Source: Pseudomonadota bacterium (GTDB lineage Bacteria; Pseudomonadota; Gammaproteobacteria; Burkholderiales; Burkholderiaceae_C). Taken from it: a DNA stretch of 64,000 nucleotides. Where the stretch lies: contig JAIUOW010000001.1 in assembly GCA_020161775.1 (NCBI GenBank), positions 124,001 through 188,000 of the forward strand. The letters run 5' to 3'. The notes under the pieces are model-generated. The model ran no database searches and had not been told where the DNA came from. It worked only from the letters and a program-made list of their open reading frames with translations. The position numbers and the translations under genes were made by a program. Each line of letters starts with the position of its first letter. The first letter of the stretch is position 1. Below, in pieces: positions 14,936-21,942 of this stretch.

Positions 14936-16603
14936 TTACATCCGCGCCACTCCAAACTGCATGGGCCGCAGCTGCCGCGCATCTGCCTCGGCACAGGTGT
15001 TAAGGCAGAACGCCAGCACCGCGCGCGTGTCGCGCGGGTCGATCACCCCGTCGTCCAGTACCAGGCCGCTGGTGTAGAAGGCATCGGCCTGGGACTCGAA
15101 CACGCTGACGATCTTGTCAAACTGCGCTTGCGACGCGGCAGGGTCGGGCGTGATGCCTTTGCGCGCCAGCGCGGCGTCCGTCACGATCTGCATGGTGCGC
15201 GCGGCCTGCTCGCCGCCCATGACGGCCGTTTTGGCGCTGGGCCAGCTGAACAGGAAGCGCGGTGCATACCCGCGCCCGCACATGCCGTAGTTGCCCGCGC
15301 CAAAACTGGCGCCGCACTGGATGGTGATCTGCGGCACGGTGGCATTCGTCACCGCCTGGATCATCTTGCTGCCGTGCTTGATCATGCCGCCCTGCTCGCT
15401 GTCCTTGCCCACCATGTAGCCCGTGGTGTTCTGCAGGTAGATGAGCGGATGGCCCCGCTGGCACATCCACTGGATGAAGTGCGCGGCCTTGTTGGCGCCG
15501 GCCACGTCGATGGGGCCGTTGTTGGTGATGAAGCCCACGGCATGGCCTTCAATGCGGGCCTGGGCGCAGACCGTGGCCGTGCCGTACAGCGGCTTGAACT
15601 CCAGCAGGTCTGAATCGTCCACCAGGCGCGCCATCACTTCGCGCATGTCCACCGGCTCGCGGTGGTGGGCGGGCATGAGGGTCAGCAGATCTTCTGCAGG
15701 GTAGCGCGGCGCGTTGTCATTGCGGGCTTGACCCGCAATCCACGGTGGCGTTGAAGTGGCATGGGGGTGCGCCGTGGTGGACCCCGGATCGAGTCCGGGG
15801 TGACAAGCCCGTATCACCTCCCGCGCAATCCCCAACGCATGCCGGTCATCCTCCGCCAGGTATTCGCCCAGGCCCGACACGGCCGTGTGCATCTCTGCTC
15901 CGCCCAGTTCCTCTTCAGTCGCCACCTCACCGGTGGCCGCCATCAGCAACGGCGGGCCAGCCAGGAAGGCGCGCGAACGCCCGCGCACCATGATCACCAC
16001 ATCGCTCAGCCCCGGCATGTAGGCACCGCCAGCCGTGCCCGAGCCGTGCTGCACCGTGATGACCGGAATGCCCGCCGCCGACAGCCGCGCCAGGTTGCGA
16101 AACAGGCTGCCGCCGTGCACGAAACCTTCCACTCTGTATTTCATGAGGTTGGCGCCCGAGCTCTCCACCAGATGGACGAAGGGCAGCTTGTTCTGCAACG
16201 CAATCTCCTGCACGCGCAGGATTTTTTCCAAGCCCATGGGCTGGATGGCACCGGCCTCAATGCCTGAATCACTGGCCACCACCATGCAGCGCACGCCGCT
16301 GATGAAGCCCATGCCCGCGACGATGCCGCCGCCAGCAACCGAGGCCGCCGGGTCTTTGGTGTCCTGCATGAAGCCGGCCAGGGAGCACAGCGACACCCAA
16401 GGCGCACCCGCATCCAGCACCAGCGCCACGCGCTCGCGCGGAAGCAGCTGGCCGCGCTTGTCGAACACGGTCTTCGACCTGGCCGACGCCTGCGCGGCGC
16501 GGTCTTCCAGCGCACGCAGCTGGGCGATGCGCGCCAGCATGGCGTCGCGCCGCTGCAGGGCGACAGCGCCCGCTGCGTTCCATGAACTCTGGAATACCGT
16601 CAT
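14936..16603 (-). CDS. Acyl-CoA carboxylase beta subunit (carboxyltransferase; geranyl- or methylcrotonyl-CoA type)
   Basis: The product is 555 residues. The N-terminal carboxyltransferase half contains VAGGGIVAGMGFISGVRC, GGAYMPGLSDVVIMVRG and LAGPPLLMAATGEVATEEEL (about 215-234). The C-terminal half contains FITNNGPIDVAGANKAAHFI and CGASFGAGNYGMCGRGYAPR. It transfers carboxyl from carboxybiotin to an acyl-CoA. The start at 16603 (MTVFQSSW) is set by homology; the upstream open frame runs through a repeat. About 31 residues (266-297, CHPGLDPGS...WIAGQARNDN) are encoded by an in-frame palindromic repeat between the two halves, in a linker that is variable in relatives. The reading frame and flanking motifs are intact, so it is probably functional. 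Confidence 0.9.
   Translation of the reverse strand: MTVFQSSWNAAGAVALQRRDAMLARIAQLRALEDRAAQASARSKTVFDKRGQLLPRERVALVLDAGAPWVSLCSLAGFMQDTKDPAASVAGGGIVAGMGFISGVRCMVVASDSGIEAGAIQPMGLEKILRVQEIALQNKLPFVHLVESSGANLMKYRVEGFVHGGSLFRNLARLSAAGIPVITVQHGSGTAGGAYMPGLSDVVIMVRGRSRAFLAGPPLLMAATGEVATEEELGGAEMHTAVSGLGEYLAEDDRHALGIAREVIRACHPGLDPGSTTAHPHATSTPPWIAGQARNDNAPRYPAEDLLTLMPAHHREPVDMREVMARLVDDSDLLEFKPLYGTATVCAQARIEGHAVGFITNNGPIDVAGANKAAHFIQWMCQRGHPLIYLQNTTGYMVGKDSEQGGMIKHGSKMIQAVTNATVPQITIQCGASFGAGNYGMCGRGYAPRFLFSWPSAKTAVMGGEQAARTMQIVTDAALARKGITPDPAASQAQFDKIVSVFESQADAFYTSGLVLDDGVIDPRDTRAVLAFCLNTCAEADARQLRPMQFGVARM
15715..15805 (-). repeat. REP-like inverted pair (family A) inside the carboxyltransferase gene, in frame
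   Basis: The same paired units as at 14853 (TGTCATTGCGGGCTTGACCC... and its inverted partner ending GGGGTGACA) lie within the coding sequence. About 93 bp add some 31 residues without a stop or frameshift. The translated signature HPGLDPGS and WIAGQARND is characteristic of this repeat family. Confidence 0.9.
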
Positions 16604-16609
16604 TACATC

Positions 16610-16689
16610 GCCCCCACGCTTGTCACTTCGTGTACTTCGCCGCCCCCCGAGGGGGCCTTCGCGTCTTGGGGCGGCCCGGCGGCGCTCAT
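16610..16689 (-). repeat. Dispersed junction repeat, copy 2
   Basis: This is the inverse-oriented copy of the 5018-5096 repeat, identical at 73 of 79 positions. On the minus strand it begins ATGAGC, whose TGA is the stop of the SDR gene, and ends in GTGGGGGC a few bases before the carboxyltransferase ATG (16603). It again fills an operon gap exactly, and no other Shine-Dalgarno is evident for the downstream gene. Confidence 0.85.
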
Positions 16690-17606
16690 TTCTGGAACAC
16701 CTTGGGCGTCTGGTAACGATGAAAGCCATCAAACGGCTTGACCGCATCGCGCTGCTGCGCCTCCTCTGGCGCGGCCACCTGGCCCCAACCCATGCGCACC
16801 TGCGGCCGCGCGCCGTCCACCCGCAGCACCGTGCCGCTGATGAAACTGGCGGCCGGGCTCAGCAGGAAAGCAATCGCCGCCGACGTTTCAGCCTCGTTGC
16901 CAAAGCGGCCCAGCGGCACAGTCTCACGCATCTCACGCAACATGGGGCCGGCCTCGGGTGGGTAATGGTCCATGCCGCTGGAGGCGATGTAGCCCGGCGC
17001 CACCGCGTTCACGCGCACGCCGCTTTTCGCCCATTCCAGCGCGGCGGTCTCGGTGAAGCTCACCATGCCCGCGCGCGCGGCGCCGCTGTGGCCCATGCCC
17101 GGCATGGAGCCCCAGATGTCCGCCACGATGTTGACGATGCTGCCGCCATGGGCCTGCATGGACTGCAAGTAGCATTCGCGCGCCATCAAAAAACCGCCGG
17201 TCAGGTTGGTGACCACCACGGCGTCCCAGCCCTTGGCGCTGATGGACTCCAGCGGCGCGATGTACTGGCCGCCCGCGTTGTTCACCAGCGCGTCAATACG
17301 CCCGTGGGCGATGACGATGGCGGCCACCGTGGTCTTGACCGATTCTTCGTTGCGGATGTCGCAGGCGTGGAAGCTCACGTGGCCCACATGGCCCGAACGC
17401 TCCGTGTTCGTTCCGATGACGCCATCGACAGCGATCTCGCCCGCCACGTCCTGCAGCTTGGCCAGGTTGCGCCCGATCAGCACCACATGGGCGCCCAGGG
17501 CGGCCAGCTCGTGCGCGGTGCAGCGGCCAATGCCCGAGCCGCCACCCGTCACGACAACGACCTTGCCGGCAAACAGGCCGGGCTTGAAAACGGATTGGTA
17601 GCTCAT
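16686..17606 (-). CDS. Short-chain dehydrogenase/reductase
   Basis: This 306-residue SDR has the cofactor motif VTGGGSGIGRCT (about residues 20-31), the NNAGG block and a C-terminal region rich in GTVLRVDGARP. At the usual YxxxK active-site position the sequence reads SGAARAGMVSFTE, so the catalytic Tyr-X3-Lys is not obvious. This is a feature of 2,4-dienoyl-CoA reductase-like and some Atu-type SDRs. The ATG at 17606 overlaps the TetR stop (ATGA). It is the second gene of the operon; a role in oxidising or reducing an acyl-CoA intermediate is inferred. Confidence 0.82.
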   Translation of the reverse strand: MSYQSVFKPGLFAGKVVVVTGGGSGIGRCTAHELAALGAHVVLIGRNLAKLQDVAGEIAVDGVIGTNTERSGHVGHVSFHACDIRNEESVKTTVAAIVIAHGRIDALVNNAGGQYIAPLESISAKGWDAVVVTNLTGGFLMARECYLQSMQAHGGSIVNIVADIWGSMPGMGHSGAARAGMVSFTETAALEWAKSGVRVNAVAPGYIASSGMDHYPPEAGPMLREMRETVPLGRFGNEAETSAAIAFLLSPAASFISGTVLRVDGARPQVRMGWGQVAAPEEAQQRDAVKPFDGFHRYQTPKVFQK

Positions 17607-18235
17607 GATGCGGGGTGAATGAACAGCGCCATCGCGGCGTCGGTAAGTTGGTCCAGCGTTGCGCCCTTGCGCCGGTCGTACCACTGGGCCGACCAGTTCA
17701 GCGCGCCAAAGATCAGGAGCCGCGCGAGCTTGACGTCGGCACGCAGCTGCCCGCCGTCGTGCAGCGCCTGCAGCACCGGCACCCAGGCGGCTTCGTACTC
17801 GCTTTGCAGGTCAGCCAGCTGCGCGCGCTGGCGCGGCGTGAGCGCGCGAGACTCATACAGCATGACCGGAATGAAGTCGCTGCCCGGGCCCAGCAGCACG
17901 TCGAAATGGTTGCGCACCAGCACCGCCAGCCGCCCGGCCGGGGCCCCGGCTTGCGCGGCGCCCAGCGCACGCGCCTGGCGCGCAATGGCCGAGCGCATGC
18001 CCTCTTCCATCACCGCATACAGCAGCGCGCCCTTGCTCTTGAAGTGATAGAACGGCGAGCCGCTCTGCATGCCCACCGCCGCGGCAATGTCGCGCGTGCT
18101 GGTGGCATCAAAACCCTTGCGCCGGAACAGCCGGGCCGCCCCGGTGATCAGCGCCAGCCGGCGGTTGCCGTCGTCGCGCTCGTCCAGCGTTTTGCGGGGC
18201 CGGCCGCGCGGGCGCGTCAAAGTAGGTGCATCCAT
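17603..18235 (-). CDS. TetR/AcrR family transcriptional regulator of the acyl-CoA carboxylase operon
   Basis: This 210-residue protein has an AT-hook-like basic start (RPRGRPRK), then the TetR helix-turn-helix LFRRKGFDATSTRDIAAAVG followed by SPFYHFKSKGALLYAVMEEG. The C-terminal ligand domain is unremarkable. The ATG at 18235 (MDAPTLTR) is preferred over 18253. It is the first gene of the leftward operon and overlaps the SDR start by 4 bp, so it is co-transcribed with its probable targets. A palindrome at 18270-18283 is the likely operator, giving autoregulation; the inducer is presumably a pathway acyl-CoA. Confidence 0.88.
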   Translation of the reverse strand: MDAPTLTRPRGRPRKTLDERDDGNRRLALITGAARLFRRKGFDATSTRDIAAAVGMQSGSPFYHFKSKGALLYAVMEEGMRSAIARQARALGAAQAGAPAGRLAVLVRNHFDVLLGPGSDFIPVMLYESRALTPRQRAQLADLQSEYEAAWVPVLQALHDGGQLRADVKLARLLIFGALNWSAQWYDRRKGATLDQLTDAAMALFIHPAS

Positions 18236-18269
18236 GCGGACGCACCTTATCAAACGTCGCTATTTTTAG

Positions 18270-18283
18270 CAAGCATTCGCTTG
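18270..18283. promoter_or_regulatory. Putative TetR operator (CAAGC-N4-GCTTG)
   Basis: The perfect inverted repeat CAAGCATTCGCTTG lies 35 bp upstream of the TetR start, in an AT-rich stretch (TATTTTTAGC before it, GGCATAAATAG after it) suitable for a promoter. Length and position fit a TetR-family autoregulatory operator. Confidence 0.55.
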
Positions 18284-18314
18284 GCATAAATAGCTGGCCC
18301 GTTTGCGGTATGAC

Positions 18315-18424
18315 CGTCATTGCGGGCTCGACCCGCAATCCATGCCACACCAGCTTGCATCCCTCCCGCGCGGCATGGATCCCGGATCAAGTCCGGGATG
18401 ACGCAGAGTCAGGGCCGGGATGAC
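18315..18424. repeat. REP-like cluster (family A), about 2.5 units
   Basis: Unit one is CGTCATTGCGGGCTCGACCC... at 18315-18342. An inverted unit lies at 18376-18403 (TGGATCCCGGATCAAGTCCG...), and a partial third, GGGCCGGGATGACA, lies at about 18411-18424. It separates the 3' end of the sigma factor gene from the TetR promoter. Confidence 0.85.
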
Positions 18425-18430
18425 AAAGGA

Positions 18431-19786
18431 TCAAGAGTGGCCCACATCCTCAGCCCGCGCCAGCAGCAGCTCCCGCTCGCGCTCGTTGTGCGCCAGCTCC
18501 GCGGCGCGCAGGAATTCGGCGCGCGCTTCCTCGTGCCGGCCCAGTTTGGCCAGCAGGTCGCCGCGCACGCTGGGCAGCCACTGGTAATTGCGCAGCGCCT
18601 TGTCCTGCATCAGCGGGTCGATGATCGAAAGCCCCGCCTGCGGGCCAAACGCCATGCCCACGGCCACGGCGCGGTTGAGCTCCACCACCGGTGACGGCGC
18701 CACCTGGGCCAGCGCGTCGTACAGCGCGGCAATGCGACCCCAGTCGGTTGCGTCGCCCGTAGGCGCGCTGGCGTGGCAGGCCGCGATGGCGGCCTGCAGC
18801 GCGTAGGAGCCCAGGGGCTGCTGCTGGCGCTGGCACAGCGCCTGGGCCCGCTCCAGCGCGGCCAGCCCGCGGCGGATCAGCAGGCGGTCCCAGCGACCGC
18901 GGTCCTGGGCCATCAGCAGCACGGGCCGGCCCTGCGCGTCCACGCGCGCCGCGCTGCGCGATGCCTGCAGCTCCATCAGCGCGGCCAGCCCGTGGACTTC
19001 GGGTTCTTCCGGGGCCAGCTCCGCCAGCATGCGGCCCAGGCGCAGCGCCTCCTGGGCCAGCGCGGGGCGCATCCAGTCCTGCCCGGCCGTGGCGGTGTAG
19101 CCCTCGTTGAAGATCAGGTAAACCACCTCCAGCACCGACGCCAGCCGCTCGGCCAGCGCACCGGCGCGCGGCACCTCGAACGGCACCTTCGCCTCGCTCA
19201 GGGTGCGCTTGGCACGCACGATGCGCTGCGCCACCGTCGGCTCGGGCACCAGGCAGGCGCGCGCGATCTCATGCGTGGTCAGCCCGCCCAGCAGCTTGAG
19301 CGTGAGCGCCACCCGCGCGTCAGTGGACAGCACCGGGTGGCAGGCAGTGAAGATCAGGCGCAGCAAGTCGTCGCCGATGTCGTCCTGCATCGCCTCGCCC
19401 AGCGCATCCACGAAATCCGGCACGACCAGCGCCTCCTGGGCTTCCAAGTCATGGCCCAGCTCGGTGAGCTTTTCACCGCGCATCTTCAGGTGGCGCAGGT
19501 GATCCAGCGCCTTGCGTTTGGCCGCCGTGACCAGCCAGCCCGCCGGATTGTCCGGCACGCCGCCCTGCGGCCAGTGCTCCAGCGCCGACACCAGCGCGTC
19601 CTGCGCCAGCTCTTCGGCCAGGCCGATGTCGCGCACCATGCGCGCGACCGTAGCGACGATCTTTGCGGATTCGATGCGCCAGACGGCAGAAATAGCCTCA
19701 TGGGTGGCCTCATGGGTGGCCTCATGGGTGGCGGAGTGCACTGCGCGGGTTTCCTTCTCAGGCTTGTAGCGGGTCATCCAGCTCAT
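18431..19786 (-). CDS. ECF-family RNA polymerase sigma factor with C-terminal TPR-like extension (ECF42-like)
   Basis: The product is 451 residues. The sigma-2 region includes IVATVARMVRDIGLAEELAQ and DNPAGWLVTAAKRKALDHLR. The sigma-4 region includes LTLKLLGGLTTHEIARACLV. The C-terminal half is long and helical (GLAALMELQASRSAARVD... and a TPR-like tail), as in ECF42 factors. Known ECF42 loci encode YCII/DGPF proteins beside the sigma factor, as here. The start at 19786 overlaps the YCII stop; MTRYKPEKE at 19777 is equally possible. The N-terminus carries three tandem ATHE repeats outside the sigma domain. ECF42 is thought to be controlled through its own C-terminal extension. Confidence 0.88.
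   Translation of the reverse strand: MSWMTRYKPEKETRAVHSATHEATHEATHEAISAVWRIESAKIVATVARMVRDIGLAEELAQDALVSALEHWPQGGVPDNPAGWLVTAAKRKALDHLRHLKMRGEKLTELGHDLEAQEALVVPDFVDALGEAMQDDIGDDLLRLIFTACHPVLSTDARVALTLKLLGGLTTHEIARACLVPEPTVAQRIVRAKRTLSEAKVPFEVPRAGALAERLASVLEVVYLIFNEGYTATAGQDWMRPALAQEALRLGRMLAELAPEEPEVHGLAALMELQASRSAARVDAQGRPVLLMAQDRGRWDRLLIRRGLAALERAQALCQRQQQPLGSYALQAAIAACHASAPTGDATDWGRIAALYDALAQVAPSPVVELNRAVAVGMAFGPQAGLSIIDPLMQDKALRNYQWLPSVRGDLLAKLGRHEEARAEFLRAAELAHNERERELLLARAEDVGHS
19696..19731 (-). repeat. Three tandem 12 bp repeats in the sigma factor N-terminus
   Basis: CCTCATGGGTGG occurs three times in succession (19696-19707, 19708-19719, 19720-19731) without mismatch. Read leftward it encodes repeated Ala-Thr-His-Glu. 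Because the unit is a multiple of three, gain or loss of copies would change length without breaking the frame. Confidence 0.95.
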
Positions 19787-20138
19787 AAAGCTGGCGCACC
19801 TCGATCACGGCAGGCGCGTTGTCACCCACGGGATTGGGAAACCGGCGTGACCATTCCAGCGCCTCTTCGCGGCTGCGCACCTGGATGGTGGTGAAGCCGG
19901 CAATCAGCTCCTTGCTCTCGGTAAACGGGCCGTCCACCACGGTGCGTTTTTGCCCGTCGTAGTGAATGCGCCAGCCCTTGCGGCTGGGCTGCAGGCCGCT
20001 GGCGTCCAGCAGCACGCCGGCCCTGGCCAGCTGCTCGTGGTAACCGGCCATGGCGGCCATGAGTTTTTCGTCGGGGCTTTGGGGCGTGGTTTCAGCCTCG
20101 AACGCGGGGTTGGACTTGACGATGATCATGTACCGCAT
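19758..20138 (-). CDS. YCII-related (DGPF domain) protein, first copy
   Basis: This 126-residue protein begins MRYMIIVKSNPAFEAE and contains the family signature VVDGPFTESKELIAGFTTIQ (about residues 66-85) and EALEWSRRFPNP. The ATG at 20138 is set by the standard N-terminus; the frame runs open further upstream through non-homologous sequence. DGPF proteins are small ferredoxin-like-fold proteins of uncertain function, usually next to ECF42 sigma factors. Its stop overlaps the sigma factor start by about 29 bp, so the two are co-translated. Confidence 0.88.
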   Translation of the reverse strand: MRYMIIVKSNPAFEAETTPQSPDEKLMAAMAGYHEQLARAGVLLDASGLQPSRKGWRIHYDGQKRTVVDGPFTESKELIAGFTTIQVRSREEALEWSRRFPNPVGDNAPAVIEVRQLYELDDPLQA

Positions 20139-20241
20139 GCCGCTCTCCTGGTCAGTCGGGCGCCGGAATGGCGCCCCTGACTGCACGACGAACCGCACGG
20201 CGGGTTCTCGACAGGGCCGGCTGATTCTTTTTGCGGACGGC

Positions 20242-20613
20242 TCAGGCCGCAGCCACGCTGTCGTCATAACAGGGGGCAAAGGCGCGCACCTCCACCGTGG
20301 CCCACTGCGCGGCCGGGCATTCGCGGGCGATGGCCACCGCTTCGTCAAAGCTGCCGCACGTCACGATGAAATAGCCGCCGATCATTTCCTTGGCCTCGGC
20401 AAACGGGCCGTCCAGCACCTGGGCCCTGCCGCCGGCATAGCTCACGCGGGCCGCCTGGCTGTGTGATGCCAGCGACTGCGTGCCCTGCAGCAGGCCGCGG
20501 GCCTTCAGGCTGTCGCCAAATTTCACCATCTGCGCATAGGCGTCACGGCCCTGCGCTTCGGTGCGCTGCTGGCGCTGCCCGGTGGGCTCAAGGATGAGGA
20601 GCATGTAGGTCAT
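20242..20613 (-). CDS. YCII-related (DGPF domain) protein, second copy
   Basis: This 123-residue paralogue of the neighbouring gene begins MTYMLLILEPTGQR and has QVLDGPFAEAKEMIGGYFIV and AIARECPAAQWATVEVR. The start at 20613 matches the family N-terminus, with GAAAGAATTGTT upstream. It is the first gene of the YCII-YCII-sigma operon; 103 bp separate it from the first copy. The two copies are clearly diverged. Function in this family is unproven. Confidence 0.88.
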   Translation of the reverse strand: MTYMLLILEPTGQRQQRTEAQGRDAYAQMVKFGDSLKARGLLQGTQSLASHSQAARVSYAGGRAQVLDGPFAEAKEMIGGYFIVTCGSFDEAVAIARECPAAQWATVEVRAFAPCYDDSVAAA

Positions 20614-20666
20614 AACAATTCTTTCCTGCGTCAATCGGGCATCTTACGCAGCACAGGCAAGGCGGA

Positions 20667-21770
20667 TCAACGACCTGCGAGGTACACATACAGCCCCTCA
20701 ATGGGCCGGCGCTGGTCTTCGCGGATGGGCGCGCGCAGCATGTGGCGCACCTGCATGCCATGGGCCTGCGCGAGCCGGCGCACATAGGCTTCTGAATGGG
20801 CATAGCGCAGGCTGGGCATCAGGCGCAGGTCTTCGTCCCCCGGCAGCTCTTCCACACTGAAGGCAAACAGGCCGCCGGGCGCCAGCACCCGCGCCACGCC
20901 GGCAAACACCGGCTCCAGCACGCCGACGTAGATGAACACGTCCGCCGCCAGCACCAGGTCGTCCTGACGCAACGCGCTGGCCAGCCACGGCGTGATGTCG
21001 GCGTGGATCAGGTCGTCATAGGCGCCGCACGCGCCTGCCTGCGCGAGCATGCGCGACGAAAGGTCCACACCGGTGATGCGCTCTGCCCCGCGCCCGCGCA
21101 CCATCGGGCCGCACAGGCCCGTGCCGCAGCCCAGGTCCAGCACCGACCGCCACCGGCCACCGGCCGCGCGCGGCGGCAGGTTTCGCACCAGCACCTCGTG
21201 CGCCTGGTAGCGCAGGGCGCCGGTCAGGTGGCCCTGGAAGTCATCGGCATAGCTGTCAAACAGCGTTTCCACGTATTCGCGCGGCGGCGCATCGGGCGCG
21301 CTGCCGCCGCGCACCGAGGCCAGGTAATAGCGGTGCAGCTCGTCGTCCGCGCCCAGGGCGATCGCGCGCTCAAAGCAGCCGGCGGCTTCTTCGAGCTGGC
21401 CCAGCTCGCGCATCACCCCGCCCAGGCGGCTCCAGCCTTCGGTCAGGTCGGGGTTGATCTGCAGGGCACGGTCAAAGGCCTGGAGCGCATCCTCCATGCG
21501 GCCGGTATCGGCGCAGGCCGTGCCCAGGTGGCCCCAGGCGTCGGCGTTGGCGGGTTCGGCGGCGGTGGCCTGCTGCAGCACCGGCAATGCTTCTTCATAT
21601 TTGCCCAACCGCACGCGCGCCGCGCCCAGGTTGGCCAGCACCGACGCCCGCCCGGGCGCCAGGGCCAGCGCCGCTTCAAAGCTGCGTTCGGCGTCGGTGA
21701 GGCGCGATGCCTCGAAATGCACTACGCCGTCCAGGAAATGCTGGCGCGCTTGGGCCATGGGATCGTTCAT
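20667..21770 (-). CDS. TPR-repeat SAM-dependent methyltransferase
   Basis: The product is 367 residues. Residues 1-150 form about four tetratricopeptide repeats (ANLGAARVRLGKYEEALPVL, WGHLGTACADTGRMEDALQA). The class I methyltransferase core follows with SVLDLGCGTGLCGPM (about 209-223) and ITGVDLSSRMLAQA. The end GLYVYLAGR is typical of this family. TPRs suggest a protein partner or protein substrate. The gene is alone, 54 bp upstream of the YCII operon in the same direction. The target is unknown. Confidence 0.88.
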   Translation of the reverse strand: MNDPMAQARQHFLDGVVHFEASRLTDAERSFEAALALAPGRASVLANLGAARVRLGKYEEALPVLQQATAAEPANADAWGHLGTACADTGRMEDALQAFDRALQINPDLTEGWSRLGGVMRELGQLEEAAGCFERAIALGADDELHRYYLASVRGGSAPDAPPREYVETLFDSYADDFQGHLTGALRYQAHEVLVRNLPPRAAGGRWRSVLDLGCGTGLCGPMVRGRGAERITGVDLSSRMLAQAGACGAYDDLIHADITPWLASALRQDDLVLAADVFIYVGVLEPVFAGVARVLAPGGLFAFSVEELPGDEDLRLMPSLRYAHSEAYVRRLAQAHGMQVRHMLRAPIREDQRRPIEGLYVYLAGR

Positions 21771-21821
21771 GGGCCTAGCCTACACCAGCCTTGGGTCGCA
21801 GACTCGCCTCATCCAGCAGGT

Positions 21822-21911
21822 GGTCATGCCGGGCTTGACCCGGCATCCATGGCGCGCCGGCAAGGGTGTGGTCGAACGGGACATGGATTGCGGGTCGAGC
21901 CCGCAATGACA
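21822..21911. repeat. REP-like inverted pair (family A)
   Basis: Unit one, GGTCATGCCGGGCTTGACCC... (21822-21849), faces an inverted unit, TGGATTGCGGGTCGAGCCCG... (21884-21911). It lies between the TPR-methyltransferase start and the 3' end of the Tm-1-like gene. The 172 bp gap holds no gene. Confidence 0.85.
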
Positions 21912-21942
21912 ATGGTGGATGGGGCGGCGCCCGACGCCAGGG

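Noticed and set aside
18284..18297. GCATAAATAG near 18284, similar to the end of the 1948-2215 element
   Set aside because: Only about ten bases match and the remaining arm is unrelated, so it is not counted as a second copy.
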